Below are positions 8,521 to 14,831 of a stretch of DNA of 47,503 bases, in pieces. The notes beneath the pieces are model-generated. The model was not told the DNA's origin. It did not search any database and was given only the letters and a program-made list of their open reading frames with translations. This DNA comes from a virus. Location: IMG/VR virus record IMGVR_UViG_3300030061_003397, positions 1-47,503 of that record; one strand, 5' to 3'. How positions within the stretch are numbered: the stretch's first letter is position 1; every line of letters starts with the position of its first letter. Made by a program: the position numbers and the translations under genes.

Positions 8521-8792
8521 TGATTAGTTTAAAGTCATTATTAAGAAATGTCCGTGAGGCAAAACTAACTCCACCAAAAAAAGGAGTAGAGACACCATTA
8601 GATGCAAAAATACAGATTCAAGGGTATGGTGTGATGACGAGAAAACAACTACAGAAAAGTATTGAAAGGATTACATATGAGGTCTACAAAGACTCTAAAA
8701 AAGGTAATCATAAAAACATTTTAAGTTCTCTTTATAAGAGAAGTGTATTAGAAAGATTTTTGGAAACGGAAATCCAACATAGTGGAGAATAA
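8520..8792 (+). CDS. Small putative capsid-targeted protein
   Basis: A 90-residue basic protein. The ATG overlaps the stop of the previous gene (TAATG). The N-terminus MISLKSLLRNVRE13-A14 fits the shared L-K-x-L-L leader and ends in V-R-E followed by Ala, the preferred residue after T4 gp21 cuts. The remainder (PLDAKIQIQGYGVMTRKQLQ and on) is a short alpha/beta segment with a basic helix. No function is recognised. The leader and location suggest a head-interior protein. Confidence 0.5.
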   Translation: MISLKSLLRNVREAKLTPPKKGVETPLDAKIQIQGYGVMTRKQLQKSIERITYEVYKDSKKGNHKNILSSLYKRSVLERFLETEIQHSGE

Positions 8793-8794
8793 AA

Positions 8795-9067
8795 ATGGGA
8801 ATGAATCCTAAACAACAAATGGATATGGAAAATAAGTGGAGAACTTTTCGTCTTGAAGAAGAAATAAATGAAGAAGAAAAAGACGCATTTGACGCACCAA
8901 TTCCATCACAGATAAAAAGATTTATGAATAAATTCATAGATGCTTTACAAAAAGGTAATTTGAACAGAAAAAGAAAATTAGCTATTCTTGGTCAAGTGGT
9001 ATCTAATCTTGGTATAGAACCAAATGAGTTAATGAAGTATGTTCGTTTAGTTAAAAAAGGATTATAA
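8795..9067 (+). CDS. Small conserved phage protein with I-N-E site
   Basis: A 90-residue protein. Residues 20-26 (LEEEINE) form an I-N-E site identical to those that punctuate the modular protein at 9887. After it comes a conserved-looking helical unit (DAPIPSQIKRFMNKFIDALQ, then NRKRKLAILGQVVSNLGIEP) which I think recurs in marine T4-like phages as a hypothetical protein. Start at ATG 8795 follows GGAGAATAAA. Function unknown; head cargo is possible. Confidence 0.5.
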   Translation: MGMNPKQQMDMENKWRTFRLEEEINEEEKDAFDAPIPSQIKRFMNKFIDALQKGNLNRKRKLAILGQVVSNLGIEPNELMKYVRLVKKGL

Positions 9068-9068
9068 G

Positions 9069-9815
9069 TTGCCAGCTAAATCCCAACAACAACAGAAGTT
9101 TATGGGATTGGTACATGCCTACAAGAAAGGTGAAGTACCAGCTAGTAAGGTTAGTAAGGCCGTAAAAGACGCAGCAAAGTCAATGAGTAAGAAGTCCGTT
9201 AAGAAATACGCTAAAACAGACCACGATGACTTACCTAAAAGGGTAAAGGAAAGTAAAACCTCTAACATGATGAAAGCTATTCGTAAACACGGAACTGCAG
9301 GACCTTGGAGTATTATTGTAAGTAAAAATAATAAAGTAGTAACACGAGTATCTGTAAAGATGTTGAAAGAGATTCCAGCATACTTAATTTCTTTGAGAAA
9401 AAAGTATCCAAATCATAAGTTTGGTATAGAAGCCAAAAGTGGTAGAATAGCCTATAGAGAAGAAAAAAAAGGATGTGTATGTGAGGCTTGTCAAAAAGGG
9501 TACAAGACTCATCCTAAAAGAAAAACCAAAATTATGTTTGGTAAGAGATATAGAAATTGTATTAAAGCAGAAGCTATATCCGATAAGATGTCAGTTATCA
9601 TGACCAAGTTAGCCAAATCATTAGGTGTAAAATCAGTAGTGGATATGGCAACTGGTAGTGGAAGTCTAAGTTACTTCCTCGATGATAAGATGGAAGCAAA
9701 AAAATTAGCTATGATGTTAAAGAAAACATTTAAAAGAGTAAGAATTATACCTTTGGATAAATCAAAAGGTGATACAGCCAACTTTGTAGTTGCAGCTGAT
9801 ATGATTGGATTATAA
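9069..9815 (+). CDS. DUF3008-like modular protein
   Basis: A 248-residue basic protein starting at TTG 9069 (AAGGA about 8 bases upstream). The N-terminal block (PAKSQQQQKFMGLVHAYKKG, then KVSKAVKDAAKSMSKKSVKK) is the DUF3008-type module of T4-like phages. A boundary RVKE61-S62 resembles a gp21 site. Further modules follow: an alpha/beta unit GTAGPWSIIVSKNNKVV (75-91), a Cys-containing unit CVCEAC with KTKIMFGKRYRNCIKAE, then a small unit around MATGSGSLSYFLDDKMEAKK that looks like an alpha/beta ferredoxin-type fold. The last unit contains the words ATGSGS but no full methyltransferase motif set, so I do not call it one. It is a mosaic of small phage modules. Confidence 0.55.
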   Translation: MPAKSQQQQKFMGLVHAYKKGEVPASKVSKAVKDAAKSMSKKSVKKYAKTDHDDLPKRVKESKTSNMMKAIRKHGTAGPWSIIVSKNNKVVTRVSVKMLKEIPAYLISLRKKYPNHKFGIEAKSGRIAYREEKKGCVCEACQKGYKTHPKRKTKIMFGKRYRNCIKAEAISDKMSVIMTKLAKSLGVKSVVDMATGSGSLSYFLDDKMEAKKLAMMLKKTFKRVRIIPLDKSKGDTANFVVAADMIGL

Positions 9816-9823
9816 TGAGTACC

Positions 9824-9868
9824 CACCACACATGACCATATAGTGGTGAAGAACACCCAGTTTGGGTG
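9824..9868 (+). promoter_or_regulatory. Two tandem hairpins before the modular polyprotein gene
   Basis: CACCAC (9824-9829) pairs with GTGGTG (9843-9848), and CACCCA (9854-9859) pairs with TGGGTG (9863-9868) with a 3-base loop. They sit between the stop at 9815 and the preferred ATG at 9887. No T-tract follows, so they are not intrinsic terminators; an RNA processing or translational control role is possible. The frame of the downstream gene is open through both stems from about 9836. Confidence 0.35.
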
Positions 9869-9886
9869 AAACATGAGGAAGAACCT

Positions 9887-12316
9887 ATGGACGATTATAA
9901 TAAAAGAATGAAGGAGTGGATAACCAACATGGTTAGAGAAGAACTCCGTGAGGATGAGGAATGGTGGAATAAAAAGTCAGCTGCCCAACAGCAGGACTAC
10001 ATCAGACAACATCCACAATCTCAAAAGGCCATAGATGCTAAAAAAGAAAAAGAGGATGATAAATCAAAGGGAAAAGTATCAGAAAAACCAGGAGGAGCTT
10101 CCCATATAAAATCAACTGGTGGTAATAATGTATTACTTGCAAAAGGTACAAGAGAACATATAGCTAGACACAACAAACCAGGTGAAGGTTCTGTTTTCAG
10201 CGATAAAATTAGTATAGATGATGTTCAAGGTGCTATAGGTGAAATACCTGAAGAATTTTATGAAAAGGGTGGTGGAGTACATACCACAACAGTTCCAAAT
10301 GCTGGATTTAATTTAGTACAAAAGGCTTCTGATATTGAAAAGAACCATCCAAACGCGAAAAAAATTAAAGTTAAGAAACAGATTGGATATGATAGAGAAA
10401 AAAATAAACCAATTATGAAAGAAGTTGATGCTTATATTATTGATGCTGACAAAGAAGAATTTTCAACCGACCAATTAAATGTAATAGTTAGACCATCCAA
10501 TTCAGATTTTATGGATGATGAGTTAAAAAGTGATTCTGATGTTCAACAAGATTTAAAAGATGGGAAATCACATTCTGTACTTACTTCATTTCCTGGTGAC
10601 CCGGATGTTCCACCAGCTCAAAATTGGGAAGAAAGTGGTCATGCGATAATTATACCAAATGGTGGTAAAGATGCTGATAAATCAAATTGGGTTACAGAAT
10701 CCGTTGAGGAAACAAAGAAACGAGACTATAAAGCCGAATACAAGAAATTTCAATCTTCTACAAAGGCCAAAAAGTATAGAGCAGAATTAAATAAGTACAA
10801 TCGTAAGAAAGGTACTTATGGAAATGGTGATGGTAAAGATGCATCACACAAAGGGGGAAAGATAGTGGGATTCGAAGCACAATCTAAAAATAGAGGTAGA
10901 GCCGAAAAGAGTAGGTTAAAGAAAGAATCCTTTAAAGAAAATAAGGATAAGGTTAAAAAGTATCTCATTAGTAAAGGTGATACCGAAAAGGATGCTACAG
11001 AAAAACTTAAATACTATGATTACATCAAAAAAACCTACAAGGGTATAACCCCAGCAAGAATGGCAACAATAATGGGTCATCTAGCAAAGATGGAATCCGT
11101 AAATGAACGCACAAAGATGAGACCACAAGTCAAAAAACTTTTAAAACAAAAGGGATACAATCCTATTTTTGGTGCGATAGATAATTCCAAACGACAATTA
11201 AAACAGATGAGATACTCACGAGGTGAAATACAAGATACATTGATTAGTATGTTTGGTGATGAAGACCCAAAAATACTACAAAAAATTAAAGAATCTATAA
11301 ATGAGAAGAAAGGAGATTTCCTTGATTCTCTGTTTCCAAAATCAAAAGTCGATAAGGCAGTTAAGATAGCTCAATCAATGGGTGGTGATATGACTGGAGC
11401 AGTCAAGAAGATTGAGAAGTATTTCAAGGGAATATCATTACATTCCAAAGTTAAAGATGCACTTCAACAAGCTAATGAATCCATAAATGAAGAAATGTAT
11501 TTCGACCCTAAAAGTGAATTTAAGAAATATATGGATAAAGTTTTTAAACAATCCAAAATAAAAGTGATAAAATTTAATCGTATGAAACAAAGTTTTCATA
11601 ATGGTGCTTGGGGTGGATTCTATACAGTTAAGTCAAGTAATAAAGTAGACATAGGTGGTAAACCAGTCAAAAGAGGTTCAGCTGTTCTACCAGTATACAT
11701 TAGTAGAGTAGGTGAAATTGAGTTGGGAGTTAAAGCCGGTGGTTTTCATATAGGTAAAGTTGGTAGTTCACAAGTGGTAAAGAACCTAAAAGATTTTAAG
11801 AAAGGTGATTTAGATGAATCCGTAAATGAAGATGTATACGCTATCGTGGATAAATTCAACCAAAAGAAACAAGATTATGACCAAGTCTATTTCAAGGACA
11901 ATAACTTAAATAAAGTTAAGAAACATATGAAGAAGATGGGTAAGAAATATGGAAAAATGAATCTTATAAAAGTTAAAACCAATGGTAAGATGAATTTGGT
12001 AGAATCTGTTTCTAAGTCACAAGCTCAAGAAATAATGAGACAATTGGGTGGTAGAAAATTTGAAATGTTGATGGGTGTGAAATCTAAGGGTGTTGGTAAG
12101 GATGGATTGATTCTACACATTGGAAAAAACCCAAAAAGGATTTCTCATATAATTATTGATATCGATAGAGGAAAAGATTTATACAACTTGACATTTGGAA
12201 AGGTATACAAGTATCAATGGAAAGTTACTAAGAAACTCAAAGGTATATATGTAGACCAATTACATGATATGATTGAAAAGTATACTGGAAACCTTACTAC
12301 ATTTAGGAGTAGATAA
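9887..12316 (+). CDS. Modular polyprotein-like protein with repeated ES[VI]NE junctions
   Basis: A ~809-residue protein from ATG 9887, preceded by GAGGAAG at 5 bases; an in-frame GTG at 9866 would add 7 residues. Counting from 9866, ES[VI]NE occurs at residues 410-414, 476-480, 538-542 and 651-655, with variants ESVEE at 278-282 and ESVSK at 713-717. Each junction ends in V-N-E or I-N-E, the L/I-x-E form cut by T4-type prohead protease. Between them lie unrelated small modules: a long N-terminal acidic domain with an EWWNKKSAAQQQDYI opening, a degenerate HNH-like unit (DGKDASHKGGKIV), a unit with PKSKVDKAVKIAQSMGG, a beta unit (NGAWGGFYTVKSSNKVDIGG), and a C-terminal unit with IMRQLGGRKFEMLMG. 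I infer a head-cargo polyprotein. The enzymatic roles are unknown. Confidence 0.6.
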   Translation: MDDYNKRMKEWITNMVREELREDEEWWNKKSAAQQQDYIRQHPQSQKAIDAKKEKEDDKSKGKVSEKPGGASHIKSTGGNNVLLAKGTREHIARHNKPGEGSVFSDKISIDDVQGAIGEIPEEFYEKGGGVHTTTVPNAGFNLVQKASDIEKNHPNAKKIKVKKQIGYDREKNKPIMKEVDAYIIDADKEEFSTDQLNVIVRPSNSDFMDDELKSDSDVQQDLKDGKSHSVLTSFPGDPDVPPAQNWEESGHAIIIPNGGKDADKSNWVTESVEETKKRDYKAEYKKFQSSTKAKKYRAELNKYNRKKGTYGNGDGKDASHKGGKIVGFEAQSKNRGRAEKSRLKKESFKENKDKVKKYLISKGDTEKDATEKLKYYDYIKKTYKGITPARMATIMGHLAKMESVNERTKMRPQVKKLLKQKGYNPIFGAIDNSKRQLKQMRYSRGEIQDTLISMFGDEDPKILQKIKESINEKKGDFLDSLFPKSKVDKAVKIAQSMGGDMTGAVKKIEKYFKGISLHSKVKDALQQANESINEEMYFDPKSEFKKYMDKVFKQSKIKVIKFNRMKQSFHNGAWGGFYTVKSSNKVDIGGKPVKRGSAVLPVYISRVGEIELGVKAGGFHIGKVGSSQVVKNLKDFKKGDLDESVNEDVYAIVDKFNQKKQDYDQVYFKDNNLNKVKKHMKKMGKKYGKMNLIKVKTNGKMNLVESVSKSQAQEIMRQLGGRKFEMLMGVKSKGVGKDGLILHIGKNPKRISHIIIDIDRGKDLYNLTFGKVYKYQWKVTKKLKGIYVDQLHDMIEKYTGNLTTFRSR

Positions 12317-12837
12317 TGATTAAATTAAAAAAATTAATGACAGAATCCGTTTGGAACAGAAAGTTTGGTGAACCATTACCAACACTTGAAGATACAATGA
12401 AAGCCCATCAAAAGAAAACTATTACAGAAGGAACTCGTTGGTTGGTTGGTATTGAACAACCTAATGGTAAGATTACATCCACTTATGGTCATTACGATGG
12501 TTATCCTGAATGGGCAGGAAAACATTTAAAAAAGTATTATAACAATCCTGCAAAAGCAAAAGAATTATTAAAACTCGGTAAATCAGGAATTTCCACAATC
12601 GGCCCAAAAATAAAAGGGAATAAAGACCATTCCTTTGAAAAACCTAACAAGGGAGTTACCGTATTCTATGGTAGAGATAGAGGTGAAAAAGGTAGAATGA
12701 CGAGTAATTGGGGTAATAGAGACAAGGTAAAATTTGATAGTGGTGAGGAATACGCTTACATTTATAACCTCAAAGAAAAACAATGGTATTATAAATCACG
12801 ATACTCTAATCCACAGGATTGGACAGAGTTAAAATAA
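12316..12837 (+). CDS. Putative capsid-targeted protein, leader shared with the protein at 8116
   Basis: A 173-residue protein starting at the ATG overlapping the upstream stop. MIKLKKLMTE10-S11 is the short leader; FGEPLPTLEDTMKAHQ (17-32) matches the leader of the protein at 8116; TITE38-G39 is a second L/I-x-E site. The mature part would begin GTRWLVGIEQPNGKITSTYG, a module with HYDGYPEWAGKHLKKYY that I associate with small phage/bacterial proteins starting MGTRS. So a known free-standing module has had a 38-residue targeting leader placed in front of it. The C-terminal half contains aromatic beta strands (EYAYIYNLKEKQWYYK). Biochemical role unknown. Confidence 0.55.
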   Translation: MIKLKKLMTESVWNRKFGEPLPTLEDTMKAHQKKTITEGTRWLVGIEQPNGKITSTYGHYDGYPEWAGKHLKKYYNNPAKAKELLKLGKSGISTIGPKIKGNKDHSFEKPNKGVTVFYGRDRGEKGRMTSNWGNRDKVKFDSGEEYAYIYNLKEKQWYYKSRYSNPQDWTELK

Positions 12838-12840
12838 TAT

Positions 12841-13533
12841 ATGTTAAAACTTAAAGATTTACTGAACGAGAAAAAAGACCACGAGGGTTCCATGGCTAAA
12901 TCTCAACTTGAGAGAAGTCAAAAATACGCTATGATGATTTATAAAATCATTCAAAATGTTGATAAGGATGGTGATGGTGAGGTTGAATTTCCAGCTTGGG
13001 TACAATCAAAGTTAACTAAGTCTATGGATTATTTACAATCTGTATATAATTATTTGGATGGTAAGGATGGATTAGATGATAAGTTCCAAGATGAAGCCTC
13101 AACAACAGCTTATGTACCAGGATATCAAACACCTCTTGCTTTTAAAAAATCTACAAAATCTGCCATTGATTGGGACGATGAAGATGATGATGATGAAATA
13201 TTAGGTGGATTAAAAGATGTTAGGGGTAAAAGAGTAAAAAGATTTGGTGAGGTAAATACTTTACCATATAGTTCAAAAGAAGCAAAAATACATATAGATA
13301 ATGATATTAGAAAAATGTCAAAACATTTAGGTAAGGCTTCACAACAAGTTATAAAGATTATGATGGATGGTGTTAAGGGTGGTAAGTATGATGCTATGGA
13401 TATCACACGAGGTATTGAAACAGGCCAGTTAAACAGAACACACGAGGGAGAAAGACCCTTTATGAAAATGTTATGGAGAAAGGTTCGTGATGGGTTTAGA
13501 AGGTATTCAAAGGACAAAAAATTAAGAAAGTAG
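12841..13533 (+). CDS. Putative internal head protein with leader and GYxTPxAF motif
   Basis: A 230-residue protein. MLKLKDLLNE10-K11 is the shared leader. Residues 15-34 (EGSMAKSQLERSQKYAMMIY) plus PAWVQSKLTKSMDYLQSVYN (51-70) form a helical module I find familiar from T4-like phages. Between them is DKDGDGEVE (41-49), which fits the first nine positions of an EF-hand loop, but position 12 is Ala rather than Glu, so calcium binding is doubtful. QDE85-A86 and GYQTPLAF (94-101) repeat the motif of the protein at 6842. An Asp/Glu run (IDWDDEDDDDE) and a basic C-terminal helix follow. Probably processed by gp21 and located in the head; inferred. Confidence 0.55.
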   Translation: MLKLKDLLNEKKDHEGSMAKSQLERSQKYAMMIYKIIQNVDKDGDGEVEFPAWVQSKLTKSMDYLQSVYNYLDGKDGLDDKFQDEASTTAYVPGYQTPLAFKKSTKSAIDWDDEDDDDEILGGLKDVRGKRVKRFGEVNTLPYSSKEAKIHIDNDIRKMSKHLGKASQQVIKIMMDGVKGGKYDAMDITRGIETGQLNRTHEGERPFMKMLWRKVRDGFRRYSKDKKLRK

Positions 13534-13541
13534 ATATTTAT
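13534..13541 (+). promoter_or_regulatory. Candidate late promoter element ATATTTAT
   Basis: ATATTTAT begins at the stop of the preceding gene and lies about 20 bases before the AGGAGAG/ATG of the next gene. See the recurrent element at 5943. Confidence 0.35.
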
Positions 13542-13561
13542 TTGTAATTAGGAGAGACAAA

Positions 13562-14389
13562 ATGTCAAAAAAATTAAAAGATTTATTAAGTGAAGATATC
13601 ACAACTATGGGTGGTGTGGTTTCAAGACCGGCATTCACCAACTTAGATATGGGTTTTAGAACTCAAAAGTCTACTAAGTTGACTAACATTGTTGAGGATA
13701 TGTATGGTGATTCAAAACCTAAAATCAATGTAAAGGAATTTGTACAAGAAATTGGACAATACAATTCCTATGGTAATGAAATTTATCGTGAGGGTAATTT
13801 AAAAGAATTAGCGTCTAAACTTTCAAAACTTGCAGAAACAGCAAAACAGCATACCTTACAAGAAACCGAAGATTGGTTCGATAAAATCACAGTAAATCGT
13901 AACATGAAAGAATTAACTGGTCTCTCAAATCAATTTAAAAAAGTAGCTTCTGAAGCACAATCTCTCCAAGAAAGAATGTCTACTTTATATGAAGATATGG
14001 GACACATTCTTGGTCGTTATTATGAAATAAATGGTGATAAAGATGATAGTGATGAAGTAAAAGAAGAATTCAATGGTATGGTTCGTGAAGGTGAGTATGA
14101 AGAATTCTTTCAAGCAGCCATGAAAAAATTTGGTATAAGTTCACCTGATGAATTAGACGATGATAAGAAAAAAGAATTTTTTAATTATGTGGATGATAAC
14201 TATTCCGCTAAAAATGAGGGTGAAGCAGAAAATAAGAAAGCCCAAATATTAAGAAAGCAATTAGAACCATTAAGATTGAAGATAGCACAAATAGAAAATG
14301 AACCTTTTGGTGATAGAAAAACACGAGGTTTAAGGATGAAGAGGGATAAGATTAAACAACAAATTAGACAACTCACAGGAAAAGAGTAA
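13562..14389 (+). CDS. Putative capsid-targeted helical protein
   Basis: A 275-residue acidic, helical protein. MSKKLKDLLSE11-D12 is the shared leader. A central block with VNRNMKELTGLSNQFKKVAS and LYEDMGHILGRYYEI (about residues 119-160) is a module I recall as hypothetical in several T4-like phages. The C-terminal third is a Lys/Arg/Glu-rich helix (QLEPLRLKIAQIENEPFGDR). AGGAGAGACAAAATG gives a strong start. It lies upstream of bS21 and the scaffold gene. A head-interior location is inferred from the leader; no enzyme motif is visible. Confidence 0.55.
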   Translation: MSKKLKDLLSEDITTMGGVVSRPAFTNLDMGFRTQKSTKLTNIVEDMYGDSKPKINVKEFVQEIGQYNSYGNEIYREGNLKELASKLSKLAETAKQHTLQETEDWFDKITVNRNMKELTGLSNQFKKVASEAQSLQERMSTLYEDMGHILGRYYEINGDKDDSDEVKEEFNGMVREGEYEEFFQAAMKKFGISSPDELDDDKKKEFFNYVDDNYSAKNEGEAENKKAQILRKQLEPLRLKIAQIENEPFGDRKTRGLRMKRDKIKQQIRQLTGKE

Positions 14390-14423
14390 ATACAAATTAT
14401 AGATAAAAGACACAGAGGTTTTT

Positions 14424-14681
14424 ATGTTAGAAGTAAAGGTTCGTAAGAACAATGTAGAACACGCACTACGAATATTAAAGCGTAAAGTAAAAGATAGTGG
14501 TTTGATGTTAGAATTAAGAGAAAGAGAATTCTATACCAAACCATCGGTTAAAAACAGAGAAAAGAGAAAACTAGCCAAAGTAAGAAATTGGATTAGACAA
14601 AGGGAAAGAAATCCTGATTGGTGTGGGGAACCACCTACACAATCACTAAAAGAAAAATATAAATTTTCTAAACAAAAATAA
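14424..14681 (+). CDS. rpsU: Ribosomal protein bS21 homologue (phage-encoded)
   Basis: An 85-residue basic protein. VKVRKNNVEHALRILKRKVK, then LMLELREREFYTKPSVKNRE, matches bacterial bS21 (E. coli: IKVRENEPFDVALRRFKR and LAEVRRREFYEKPTTERKR). bS21 sits on the 30S platform next to the anti-Shine-Dalgarno helix and assists mRNA docking during initiation. Phage copies are known in marine and other phages and probably replace host bS21 on ribosomes late in infection. After the bS21 core there is an extra tail, from about residue 53 to 85, containing NWIRQRERNPDWCGEPP, which differs from the cellular C-terminus. It lies among virion genes, consistent with late expression. Confidence 0.88.
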   Translation: MLEVKVRKNNVEHALRILKRKVKDSGLMLELREREFYTKPSVKNREKRKLAKVRNWIRQRERNPDWCGEPPTQSLKEKYKFSKQK

Positions 14682-14693
14682 CCGATTTTTCAA

Positions 14694-14811
14694 CTTGTAT
14701 ATACTTATATACACAAGAATATGTCATTAATCCTATATGACATACCGATGATAATGTAATCACATTATAGTTCCCAATAACTATACTAAATCCGTTGAGT
14801 ATAAACTCAAC
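14694..14811 (+). promoter_or_regulatory. Hairpin-rich leader upstream of scaffold gene
   Basis: The 150-base gap between bS21 and gp22 contains four inverted repeats in series: CTTGT/ACAAG with ATAT arms (14694-14717, with a bulge), TATGTCAT/ATGACATA (14720-14727 and 14737-14744), ATAATGT/ACATTAT (14751-14757 and 14762-14768) and GTTGAGT/ACTCAAC (14794-14800 and 14805-14811). The AAAGGAG ribosome binding site follows at once. None has a T-tract. I suggest a structured 5' leader or protein/RNA-binding site for the capsid operon. Confidence 0.5.
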
Positions 14812-14831
14812 AATCTCAAAGGAGATCAATA

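Noticed and set aside
9600-9700. Methyltransferase-like words in the DUF3008-like protein (VVDMATGSGSLSYF)
   Set aside because: It looks like a SAM-binding glycine motif, but the surrounding unit is too short and lacks the later motifs of a methyltransferase.
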